Assembly: GCF_009905725.1 (NCBI RefSeq)
Contig: NZ_JAAAKV010000005.1
Span: 310,001 to 374,000 of the forward strand
Reading direction: 5' to 3'
From: Emticicia sp. CRIBPO
GTDB lineage: Bacteria; Bacteroidota; Bacteroidia; Cytophagales; Spirosomataceae
DNA length: 64,000 nucleotides
Made by a program: the position numbers and the translations under genes. The first letter of the stretch is position 1; each line of letters begins with the position of its first letter. This document shows, in pieces, positions 37,041 through 45,084 of the stretch. The notes beneath the pieces were generated by a model. That model was not told where the DNA came from. It did no database searches and worked only from the letters and a program-made list of their open reading frames with translations.

Positions 37041-37877
37041 ATGCTTCTTGTTTTAATCATTTTTATAGTTCTTCTATTGGGCGGTTTATTTGTTTTCAGG
37101 CTGATGCTCACCCATCTCAAACCATCAGGGTATCCTGATCCGCGGAATATTTCTGTTTCAGATAAAAATAAACCCGTGCTGGTGTGTTTTGGCGACAGCA
37201 ATACCCATGGCAATGTAAGTTACAACTGGGTAAACCAGGTCAGAAAAGAATTTCCGGAAATGACTGTTTTCAACGCCGGAATAAACTCTGATCTGACTTT
37301 TTCATTGCTCAGAAGGGTGGATGATGTAGTACTGGCCGATCCTGATTATATCACAATCCTGATCGGAACCAACGATGTCAATGCGGTGGCCTACGAAGTT
37401 TCAGAAAAAAGATACCGTTCCATGAACCGTCTTTTGAAAGATGAGAATACAGGTCCTGAGGGTTTCGAAGAAAACCTTAAGACGATCATTCAAATCTTAA
37501 AAAGCAGGACCAAAGCCGGGATTGCCTTACTCTCGTTGCCTTTGATGGGAGAAGATCTTACAAACAAAACGAACACTTTGGCAGATGAATATTCAGCAGT
37601 CATCCTGAAAATCGCTACCTTTGAAAACCTTAGTTATATTCCGGTAAGGGAAGAGCAGAAGGCCTATCTGCTGGAAAATCCTCCGAGAAGTAAATATGCC
37701 TTTGAAAAATACCCGTTCCTTTTAACCAGGTCTGTGGTTTTGCACTATTTTTTCGGACAGTCCTGGAATAAAATAAGTGAAGGTATCGGGAATGTATTAA
37801 GTCCGGATTTTATGCATCAGAATGATACGGCCGGGAAAAAGATCGCTGACCAGGTAATAAAATGGATAAATGATTAA
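37041..37877 (+). CDS. SGNH/GDSL-family hydrolase, membrane anchored
   Basis: At 278 residues it has an N-terminal hydrophobic anchor (LLVLIIFIVLLLGGLFVF), then SGNH block I FGDSNTHG (nucleophile Ser), block III IGTNDVN, and block V DFMHQN with the Asp-His pair. Such enzymes hydrolyse esters of lipids, acetylated sugars or peptides, here probably at the outer face of the inner membrane. Its end overlaps the following monooxygenase gene by 8 bp, so they are co-transcribed. Confidence 0.88.
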   Translation: MLLVLIIFIVLLLGGLFVFRLMLTHLKPSGYPDPRNISVSDKNKPVLVCFGDSNTHGNVSYNWVNQVRKEFPEMTVFNAGINSDLTFSLLRRVDDVVLADPDYITILIGTNDVNAVAYEVSEKRYRSMNRLLKDENTGPEGFEENLKTIIQILKSRTKAGIALLSLPLMGEDLTNKTNTLADEYSAVILKIATFENLSYIPVREEQKAYLLENPPRSKYAFEKYPFLLTRSVVLHYFFGQSWNKISEGIGNVLSPDFMHQNDTAGKKIADQVIKWIND

Positions 37878-39150
37878 AGTTTGTATCATCGGAGCCGGAC
37901 CTTCAGGCATTACCGCCGCTAAAACCCTGAAGGAAGCAGGGATAGATTTTGTCTGTTACGAAAAAGGATCAGACATAGGGGGGGTGTGGCGATACAACAA
38001 TGATAACGGGCTTTCATCCGCCTATAAATCACTTCATATCAATACCAACAGGAACCTCATGGCTTATTCTGATTTCCCGATGCCTGAACATTACGCTATG
38101 TTTCCGCATCACGAAGAAATCATCCGGTATTTTGAAGATTATGTAAGGCATTTTGATATCAGGAAATTCATCAGGTTTAAATCGGCTGTTGCCCGGGTAA
38201 GCCCTGAAAAAGACGGCCGGTTTGAAGTAAAACTGGAAGATGGTTCCTCAGAGTTGTTCACCCATGTGATTGTAGCCAACGGACATCACTGGAACCCGAG
38301 ATATCCTGAATTTGAAGGCAAATTTGAGGGAGAAGTGATGCACTCACATTATTACAGGGAGCCTGATCAGATTAAAAATAAAGATGTGCTGGTGGTGGGT
38401 ATCGGTAATTCGGCCGTTGACATTGCCTGTGAAGCCGCCAGGCAGTATTCCGGCAAAGTAGTGATTTCAACCAGAAGCGGAGCCTACATTACACCTAACT
38501 GGATCTGGAGCATCCCTTTTGACAGCCTTGCCAATCCTGCTACGGCCAGGCTACCCTTATGGATTCAGAGAAAACTTCTGGGTCTTACCTTATGGCTGGC
38601 CCGGGGCAAACAGGAAGACTACGGAGTACCCAAACCGAAACGACCATTGCTCAGCGAGCACCCGACATTATCTCAGGATTTGCTGAACCTCTCAGGAAGA
38701 GGAGCCGTTAAGTTTAAACCCAATATTAAAAAGTTGGAAGGCAGGACCGTTTACTTTGAGGACGGCACTTCACAGGATTTTGATATCCTGGTATATTCCA
38801 CCGGGTATAAAATTACTTTCCCATTCCTGAAACACATTCCGCAGTTTGACGTGGAAGAAACGAATGACATCAGGCTTTACAAGAAAGTAATTGACCCCGG
38901 GTTTCCCGGTCTCTTTTTCATTGGGCTCATGCAGCCTTTGGGAGCCATTATGCCTTTGTCGGAAGTTCAGTCGAAATGGATCGTTTCTGTATTAAAAGGA
39001 ACGACCGTTTTACCCACGGTCGCAAAAATGAAGGAAGAAATCATGAGGGACAAACAAAAGATGTCGGAGCGATACAAGTCATCCGCACGCCACACCCTGC
39101 AGGTTGATTTTCATGTCTATAAAAATGAACTTGAAAAAATGATGAAATAA
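37870..39150 (+). CDS. Flavin-containing monooxygenase-like NAD(P)/FAD oxidoreductase
   Basis: The FAD motif GAGPSGIT sits at residues 8-15, a second dinucleotide fold is GIGNSAVD, and between them is the FMO/BVMO fingerprint FxGxxxHxxxY (FEGEVMHSHYY). The 426-residue length fits class B flavoprotein monooxygenases, which oxygenate N, S or carbonyl groups. The substrate is unknown. The gene overlaps the SGNH hydrolase by 8 bp and ends 1 bp before ruvX. Confidence 0.9.
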   Translation: MIKVCIIGAGPSGITAAKTLKEAGIDFVCYEKGSDIGGVWRYNNDNGLSSAYKSLHINTNRNLMAYSDFPMPEHYAMFPHHEEIIRYFEDYVRHFDIRKFIRFKSAVARVSPEKDGRFEVKLEDGSSELFTHVIVANGHHWNPRYPEFEGKFEGEVMHSHYYREPDQIKNKDVLVVGIGNSAVDIACEAARQYSGKVVISTRSGAYITPNWIWSIPFDSLANPATARLPLWIQRKLLGLTLWLARGKQEDYGVPKPKRPLLSEHPTLSQDLLNLSGRGAVKFKPNIKKLEGRTVYFEDGTSQDFDILVYSTGYKITFPFLKHIPQFDVEETNDIRLYKKVIDPGFPGLFFIGLMQPLGAIMPLSEVQSKWIVSVLKGTTVLPTVAKMKEEIMRDKQKMSERYKSSARHTLQVDFHVYKNELEKMMK

Positions 39151-39151
39151 G

Positions 39152-39565
39152 ATGCCAAGAATACTCGCGATAGATTACGGAATGAAAAGAACAGGGATGG
39201 CCGTTACGGATCCTTTAAAGATCATAGCCACAGCTCTGGAAACAGTGCCTACAGAAACTGCCATCGGTTTTTTAAAGAAATATACAGAGAAGGAACCGGT
39301 AGAACGGTTTGTGTTAGGTATGCCTCTTGGTCTTGACAGCAGGGATACGGATGCTACTCAGGCTGTCCGGAATTTTGCAGAAGTCCTAAAAACAGAATTT
39401 CCGCTTATTCCTGTCAGTTTTCATGACGAGCGGTTTACTTCTAAATTGGCCGGAAGGGCGATGATAGCAGGAGGGATGAAGAAAAAAGACAGGCAGGTCA
39501 AAGGAAATCTCGACAAGATCAGTGCAGTGATCATCCTTCAGAGTTTTATGGAGTCTCAGTTTTAA
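39152..39565 (+). CDS. ruvX: YqgF/RuvX putative Holliday-junction resolvase and pre-16S rRNA nuclease
   Basis: At 137 residues it has the RNase H-like fold: LAIDYGMKRTGMAVTDP at the N-terminus, FVLGMPLG, and HDERFTS, with the acidic metal ligands Asp7, Glu and Asp in place. E. coli YqgF matures the 16S rRNA 5' end; a resolvase activity is also proposed. It is last gene of the SGNH-FMO-ruvX unit and convergent with the ThiF gene. Confidence 0.93.
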   Translation: MPRILAIDYGMKRTGMAVTDPLKIIATALETVPTETAIGFLKKYTEKEPVERFVLGMPLGLDSRDTDATQAVRNFAEVLKTEFPLIPVSFHDERFTSKLAGRAMIAGGMKKKDRQVKGNLDKISAVIILQSFMESQF

Positions 39566-39586
39566 AGGCTAGTTAACAGGAATAAA

Positions 39587-40651
39587 TTATCCTGAAATTC
39601 CACCTTTAAGGTTGATCAGATTGTCAAAACCGAACTTTTCTTTTAGTATACTAATAGCCCTGCTGCTTCTTAATCCTGTCTGACAATGGATTACGACAGG
39701 AATGTCTTTTCTGATTTCGTTCCGGCGATCTTCAATTTCATCCAGGGGAATTAACTCTCCCTCCAGGTTGTTAGCTTCGTACTCATTTGGCTCCCTCACA
39801 TCAACCAGTTGGAAATCTTTATCTTCAGCCTGCCATCTTTCCAGTTCTTCCAATGTGATTTCATTGACCTGACTGACCTGGCAGAATACTTCATAGTCTA
39901 TCAACTCAATGACCTTTGGGCGGTCAGCTATTTTAGGGATTCTGAATTTCCTGCTGAAAAGTGTAAGGGCATCAATGATAAATAATTCACCTGCCAGCGG
40001 CTGACCAAAACCGCCCAGGATTTTAAGGGCTTCGTTGGCCTGCATTGAGCCGATCAAACCTGCAATGACACCCAAAACCCCCGCTTCTGCACAGTTCGGA
40101 GCCATTTCCGGTGGCGGAGGCTCAGGGAATAGGTCACGGTAAGTAGAAGAGTCCTGATGATTGAAAACGCCTACCTGACCTTCGAAACGGTGAATAGCAC
40201 CATAAACGTAGGGCTTTCCGAGTATCTCACAGGCGTCATTAACCAGGTACCTTGTCGGGAAATTGTCAGAACCATCCACGATCAGGTCATAAGAGCGGAA
40301 AATGTCAAGAACATTATAGCGATCAAGCCTTACAGCATGTTGCGTAACCCTGATGCCGGGATTGATCTCAGCAACAGACCGGGCTGCCAGTTCAATTTTT
40401 GATTGTCCTACAGCATCATTTTTATATAATATCTGGCGATGAAGGTTGCTTTTTTCGACCTTATCATATTCAACCAGGCCGATATTACCCACACCCGCAG
40501 CAGCCAGGTAAAGGATCACAGGACTTCCCAATCCACCACAGCCGATGATCAGTACTTTGGCTTCCTTCAGCCGTTTCTGACCAGCCTCACCCAGTTCCGG
40601 GAGGATGATCTGACGTTGATATCTCTGAAAATCGTCTGTTGATAAGTCCAT
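39587..40651 (-). CDS. ThiF/MoeB-type adenylyltransferase fused to a rhodanese domain
   Basis: The N-terminal E1-like domain has the ATP motif GCGGLGSPV near residue 38, the Arg-containing SNLHRQILY, DGSDNFPTRYLVND and NCAEAGVLG. The C-terminal rhodanese domain (from about 255) carries its active Cys in VVIHCQTGLRSSR. Such fusions activate the C-terminus of a ubiquitin-like sulfur carrier (MoaD or ThiS) and load sulfur for molybdopterin or thiamine synthesis. No moa or thi gene is in the window, so the pathway is open. It is last in the lipB-epimerase-thiF operon. Confidence 0.9.
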   Translation of the reverse strand: MDLSTDDFQRYQRQIILPELGEAGQKRLKEAKVLIIGCGGLGSPVILYLAAAGVGNIGLVEYDKVEKSNLHRQILYKNDAVGQSKIELAARSVAEINPGIRVTQHAVRLDRYNVLDIFRSYDLIVDGSDNFPTRYLVNDACEILGKPYVYGAIHRFEGQVGVFNHQDSSTYRDLFPEPPPPEMAPNCAEAGVLGVIAGLIGSMQANEALKILGGFGQPLAGELFIIDALTLFSRKFRIPKIADRPKVIELIDYEVFCQVSQVNEITLEELERWQAEDKDFQLVDVREPNEYEANNLEGELIPLDEIEDRRNEIRKDIPVVIHCQTGLRSSRAISILKEKFGFDNLINLKGGISG

Positions 40652-40685
40652 TTTTCTGTTTTGAAAAATTATGTTCAGGTGTTTT

Positions 40686-41711
40686 TTATCCTGAAATAAT
40701 ACTTTTAAATGCGGCCCCTATACCGTTTCTTTCAGGATATACAGCTACTCCTTTGTCCAGGTAAACCCCTTCCGCCGGATCGTTGGCAATGAGGATAGAG
40801 CCATCCATATCCACATAATCAATCAAAGGCAAAAGCTGACCTATGGCCGAGATACCGATGCTGGTTTCTGTCATGCAGCCCACCATCACTTTCATGTTCA
40901 GCTCCCTGGCCTTTTTGATCATCCTTCTGGCAGGTGTTAATCCCCCACACTTGGCCAGTTTGATGTTGATGGCATTGAAATAACCATGACAACGTTCCAC
41001 GTCTTCTTCTACAATGCAACTTTCATCAGCAACAAGCGGTAATGCAGATGATTTGATGACTTCCTTCATCCCTTCAAGATTATCGGCGAGTAAGGGCTGT
41101 TCTATGAATTCTACATTGTACTTTACCAGTTCCCGGGAGTTTCTGATGGTTTCGTCCACACCCCATCCACAATTGGCGTCTACCCTGAATACTGCATCGG
41201 TATGCTGCCTGAGGGCTTTTACAATTTCCAGGTCGTTTTCCGTTCCAAGCTTGATTTTATAAACCGGGAAATCAAACTCTTTCATTTTTTGGACCATGAT
41301 ATCGATCTCATCAATACCTATAGTATAGTTGGACACCGGATTATGGTCAAGTGTGAGGCCCCAGAGTTTATAAAGTGGCTGGTGTTGTTTTTTTGCCCAG
41401 AGATCATAAGCTGCAATATCCAGGGCACATTGAGCAAAATGATTGCCTTTAAAATTCGGCCTCAGGTATGCCCAGAAATCTTCCGGGCTTTGGAGGTCGT
41501 AATTTTCTATGAATTCCTTTTTGTCTTCGATGAGTTGCTGCATGCTTTCGGGGGTGATACCGTAATAAGGCACAGGAGTTGCTTCTCCGTAGCCGGTGTA
41601 TTCCCCGTCCTGCAATTCAACCACAAATGTTTTGGTTTCTGTCCTGGCTCCGTGAGCAATCCTGAAAATGTAGCGGCTTTTTAGCGTTAAGATATGTGTT
41701 TTTACCTTCAT
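40686..41711 (-). CDS. Dipeptide epimerase (enolase superfamily, L-Ala-D/L-Glu type)
   Basis: The 341-residue enolase-superfamily enzyme has YKIKLG (the KxK catalytic lysine motif), metal ligands in DANCGWG, EQPL and ADES, and the second catalytic lysine in NIKLAKCGGL. The family epimerises L-Ala-D/L-Glu and related dipeptides in murein-peptide recycling, although Bacteroidota members vary in dipeptide specificity. It lies between lipB and the ThiF-rhodanese gene with gaps of 20 and 34 bp. Confidence 0.9.
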   Translation of the reverse strand: MKVKTHILTLKSRYIFRIAHGARTETKTFVVELQDGEYTGYGEATPVPYYGITPESMQQLIEDKKEFIENYDLQSPEDFWAYLRPNFKGNHFAQCALDIAAYDLWAKKQHQPLYKLWGLTLDHNPVSNYTIGIDEIDIMVQKMKEFDFPVYKIKLGTENDLEIVKALRQHTDAVFRVDANCGWGVDETIRNSRELVKYNVEFIEQPLLADNLEGMKEVIKSSALPLVADESCIVEEDVERCHGYFNAINIKLAKCGGLTPARRMIKKARELNMKVMVGCMTETSIGISAIGQLLPLIDYVDMDGSILIANDPAEGVYLDKGVAVYPERNGIGAAFKSIISG

Positions 41712-41731
41712 AAAGTGATGTATGTTGATTG

Positions 41732-42436
41732 TTATGCTGTTTCAAAGATTTCCATTTCAAACAGGTCAGAGATGTGCTTTCTGAGTTTGCCCGATACTTC
41801 AGACAGGTCTAAAGTACGTCCCAGCTCACTTTCGAGCGAACAAACAGCCTTGTCGTCAATGCCGCATGGGATAATATTGTTGAAGTAATTGAGGTCTGTG
41901 TTGACATTAAATGCAAAACCATGCATGGTTACCCATCGGCTGGCTTTGACGCCCAGGGCACATATTTTCCTGGGATTATCATCCTTGCCTATCCATACTC
42001 CGGTCAGGCCTTCAATCCTGCCGGCTTCAATGCCATAATCTGCACAGGTCATGATTACGGCTTCCTCCAGCAACCTCATGTATTTGTGGATGTCGGTAAA
42101 GAAATTGTCAAGATCGATGATGGGATACCCCACCAGTTGTCCCGGACCGTGATAGGTGATGTCTCCTCCTCTGTTAATCTTAAAAAACGTTGCTTTTTTG
42201 TCAGCCAGGCCTTGTTCGTCAAGCAGAAGGTTTTCCTGCTTCCCGCTTTTGCCGAGGGTATAAACATGCGGATGCTGGCAGAAAATGAGATAATTAGGCG
42301 TGGCCTGCTTTTCAGTCAGGTCACGGTTCGTAATTTTGTAGCTGACTATTTTCTGAAACTGTTCTTCCTGGAAATCCCAGGCTTCCTGGTATTCAACCAA
42401 ACCAAGGTCAATAAATTCTACTCTTTTATTTTGCAT
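41732..42436 (-). CDS. lipB: Lipoyl(octanoyl) transferase
   Basis: At 234 residues it has the LipB signature RGGDITYHGPGQLVGYPIIDL, the catalytic Lys in RKICALGVK, and the nucleophile Cys in IIPCGID. It moves octanoate from acyl carrier protein to lipoyl domains, the first step of lipoate synthesis. It is first gene of a three-gene minus-strand operon and divergent from yraN. Confidence 0.95.
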   Translation of the reverse strand: MQNKRVEFIDLGLVEYQEAWDFQEEQFQKIVSYKITNRDLTEKQATPNYLIFCQHPHVYTLGKSGKQENLLLDEQGLADKKATFFKINRGGDITYHGPGQLVGYPIIDLDNFFTDIHKYMRLLEEAVIMTCADYGIEAGRIEGLTGVWIGKDDNPRKICALGVKASRWVTMHGFAFNVNTDLNYFNNIIPCGIDDKAVCSLESELGRTLDLSEVSGKLRKHISDLFEMEIFETA

Positions 42437-42510
42437 TATTTCAGATCAATCATCTTACATTTGACAAGCATTTAATCTTATCTTAATCATACAACAAAAT
42501 AAATAAAAAA

Positions 42511-42861
42511 ATGAGTCAAAATCAGGATTCAGGAAAAGAAGGCGAAGACCTGGCTGTTGCCCACCTCATTAAAAACGGATACCATATCATCCGGCGGAAT
42601 GTAAAAATAGGCTATTCAGAACTGGATATTATTGCAAAACGGGATAATATCCTCGTGTTTGTAGAGGTTAGACTCCGTGAAAATCACTGGCATGGTTATC
42701 CTGAACAAACGATGACTAAAGCCAAAATAAACGCCGTTAAAAGAGGAGCGGAGAGATATCTGGATACTTATACCTGGGAAGGTGAGATCAGATTTGATTT
42801 TATTTCTATCCTGATGAAGCCTGAATTTGAACTTTTGCATTTTGAAGATGCTTATTTTTGA
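42511..42861 (+). CDS. YraN/UPF0102-family endonuclease-like protein
   Basis: The 116-residue protein has the conserved nuclease-fold core GYHIIRRNVKIGYSELDIIAKRDNILVFVEVRLR, with the E-LDII and FVEV(K/R) pattern of restriction-endonuclease-like folds. The family is widespread but poorly characterised and is possibly a nuclease acting on DNA. It is divergent from lipB. Confidence 0.9.
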   Translation: MSQNQDSGKEGEDLAVAHLIKNGYHIIRRNVKIGYSELDIIAKRDNILVFVEVRLRENHWHGYPEQTMTKAKINAVKRGAERYLDTYTWEGEIRFDFISILMKPEFELLHFEDAYF

Positions 42862-42965
42862 AAATACTTATCCGTTACAACACTTTTTTTCTCTGATAAA
42901 CGTATTTATTTTTGCATTTTAAATTTACTTTTACACATATCAGGTTCCAAAATCACTTTCATCGA

Positions 42966-43730
42966 ATGAAATTCCCCTTTTTAGTTTTAGCTATAGCTTT
43001 TTTTATGTCGGGCTGCGGCTCTTCTGAAAAAGATGAGAAGGCATTGCCTGATCAAAAGCCCATTCACTCTATTCTGTTTATTGACAAAACAGAAAGTGTA
43101 AGTGTGTCTAATCCGTTTATTCTTAATAAATATAAGAACATTATACAATCACTGGTAGATCTTAATATCAATAAGGCCGGAGATCAGCTGGAGATTTATT
43201 ACATCCATGAAAATACCTCAAAGGCAAGGTGCCTTAACCTGGTGGCCAGAACGACCAAGGACTCTGAGGAGGGCATGAATGCAACGGATATTGAAGCCAA
43301 TAAAAACAACTATGAGCTGAGCATAGCCAAAGAAAGAAAACTGATCTTTAATATGGCCATGGAAAAGCTGATGTCCGAAAATACCGGAGCGTCTAACAGG
43401 GAAACCAACATATCTGTGAGTGTGCCGCTGGTATCTGATGCTTTAAAAGGGAATGAGGACGTTCGTGTGTATTATTTCTCTGACATGATTGAGAGCGTAA
43501 AAGCTGGCCGCGATTTTCATATAGCACCCCCTTCGAGCACAGAAGTAGCACAGGAATGGGCTAAAACAGATGCTGCCAAATATAAAGACCTTAATCTTTC
43601 GTCAGCTGTGATTACGGTGATTCTGCCTTTTGAAGCCACAAGTTCATCGAAAGAAAACAACCCGCACGTGACGGATTACTGGAAGGCTTATTTTGGAGAA
43701 CTGGGCGTAAACCAAATCAGCGAATTATAA
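42966..43730 (+). CDS. Lipoprotein, possibly with a von Willebrand A-like domain
   Basis: The frame is open from 42912, but the ATG at 42966 starts a clean lipoprotein signal (FPFLVLAIAFFMSGCGSS, lipobox Cys). The mature protein begins with a segment SILFIDKTESVSV that resembles a vWA/MIDAS-like strand and loop, followed by alternating helices and strands and DVRVYYFSDMIES. Function is not recognised; a surface or periplasmic role is inferred from the lipobox. It lies 58 bp upstream of mraY. Confidence 0.78.
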   Translation: MKFPFLVLAIAFFMSGCGSSEKDEKALPDQKPIHSILFIDKTESVSVSNPFILNKYKNIIQSLVDLNINKAGDQLEIYYIHENTSKARCLNLVARTTKDSEEGMNATDIEANKNNYELSIAKERKLIFNMAMEKLMSENTGASNRETNISVSVPLVSDALKGNEDVRVYYFSDMIESVKAGRDFHIAPPSSTEVAQEWAKTDAAKYKDLNLSSAVITVILPFEATSSSKENNPHVTDYWKAYFGELGVNQISEL

Positions 43731-43788
43731 ATTTTGAGCAGATTAATGTTTATATTTGCCTGAATTTCCCTAAAAACCCCCATTTTTT

Positions 43789-44985
43789 ATGTTATATTAT
43801 CTTTTTACCTATTTAGATCAGGTATTTGATATTCCCGGAGCCGGTGTTTTCAAATACATATCTTTCAGGGCGTCTGCCGCTACCATTCTGTCATTACTTA
43901 TTGCGGCCATTTATGGCCAGCGTATCATTAAAATGCTTCGTAACCTTCAGATCGGTGAGAGTATCCGCGATTTGGGTTTACAGGGTCAAATGGAGAAAAA
44001 AGGAACGCCTACCATGGGTGGTTTTATTATTCTGGCCTCACTGATGATCCCCGTTCTTTTGTTTGCAAGACTGGATAATGTCTATATTGTTCTGCTGATC
44101 ATTACCACCATCTGGACCTGTATGATCGGATTTGTAGACGATTATATCAAAGTATTCAAGAAAGACAAAGAAGGTCTGAAGGGAAGATTCAAGATCATCG
44201 GTCAGATTGGTTTAGGGCTGATTGTCGGTTTTACCTTATACTTCAATGATCATGTTAAAGTAAGGGAATTTACAGGGCCGAATGCGAGTTTTGTGGATAA
44301 ACATATCCTTACGACTACTGTTCCTTTTCTTAAGAACAACGAGATTGATTACAATATTTTAGGAAGTTTTCTTCCCGAAAGCCTTGCCTGGGTGCCTTAC
44401 GTTTTCATTTGTATCTTCATCATCACGGCTGTCTCCAACGGAGCCAACATCACGGACGGTATTGACGGGTTGGCGGCCGGATCATCTGCCATTATCGGTT
44501 TGACGCTGGCGATTTTTGCTTATCTGTCGGGAAATAAGATTTTTGCAGAATACCTTAATATCATGCTGATTCCCAACTCGGGAGAAGTGGTGATTTTTTG
44601 TGCGGCCTTTCTCGGGGCTTGTATAGGTTTCCTCTGGTATAATGCCTATCCTGCCCAGGTTTTTATGGGCGACACCGGCAGTCTTATGTTAGGAAGTGTG
44701 ATTGCTACCCTGGCTTTGGTTTTGAGAAAAGAATTGCTGATTCCGATCCTTTGCGGCATATTCCTGGTAGAAAGCCTTTCGGTCATCCTCCAGGTAAGTT
44801 ATTTTAAGTATCAGAAACGGAAGCACGGGCTTGAATATGCCCAGCAGCACCGCCTGTTCCTGATGTCTCCGCTTCACCACCACTATCAGAAAAAAGGATT
44901 TAATGAATCGAAAATAGTTACCCGTTTCTGGATCATCGGGGTTGTACTCGCTGTAGTATGCCTTGTAACCCTCAAACTGCGATAA
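43789..44985 (+). CDS. mraY: Phospho-N-acetylmuramoyl-pentapeptide transferase
   Basis: The 398-residue membrane protein has about ten helices. The MraY signatures are [12 protein letters not shown], the catalytic Asp pair region [43 protein letters not shown] and [19 protein letters not shown]. It makes lipid I from UDP-MurNAc-pentapeptide and undecaprenyl phosphate. It normally sits in the dcw cluster, but here its neighbours are a lipoprotein and an S9 peptidase. Confidence 0.95.
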   Translation: MLYYLFTYLDQVFDIPGAGVFKYISFRASAATILSLLIAAIYGQRIIKMLRNLQIGESIRDLGLQGQMEKKGTPTMGGFIILASLMIPVLLFARLDNVYIVLLIITTIWTCMIGFVDDYIKVFKKDKEGLKGRFKIIGQIGLGLIVGFTLYFNDHVKVREFTGPNASFVDKHILTTTVPFLKNNEIDYNILGSFLPESLAWVPYVFICIFIITAVSNGANITDGIDGLAAGSSAIIGLTLAIFAYLSGNKIFAEYLNIMLIPNSGEVVIFCAAFLGACIGFLWYNAYPAQVFMGDTGSLMLGSVIATLALVLRKELLIPILCGIFLVESLSVILQVSYFKYQKRKHGLEYAQQHRLFLMSPLHHHYQKKGFNESKIVTRFWIIGVVLAVVCLVTLKLR

Positions 44986-45007
44986 TATACCTATTTTATT
45001 AAGTGTT

Positions 45008-45044
45008 TTCAGGCTATCTCAACGGGTAGCCTGAATTGTTTTTT
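45008..45044 (+). terminator. Rho-independent terminator of mraY
   Basis: TTCAGGCTA (45008-45016) pairs with TAGCCTGAA (45027-45035), then TTGTTTTTT. Confidence 0.9.
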
Positions 45045-45084
45045 AGTTTCTTCAAGCCAAACTATAACCTATAATATTCGAGCC

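Noticed and set aside
41202-41684. A 160-codon plus-strand ORF
   Set aside because: It lies fully antisense to the dipeptide epimerase, whose motifs are intact; a shadow frame.
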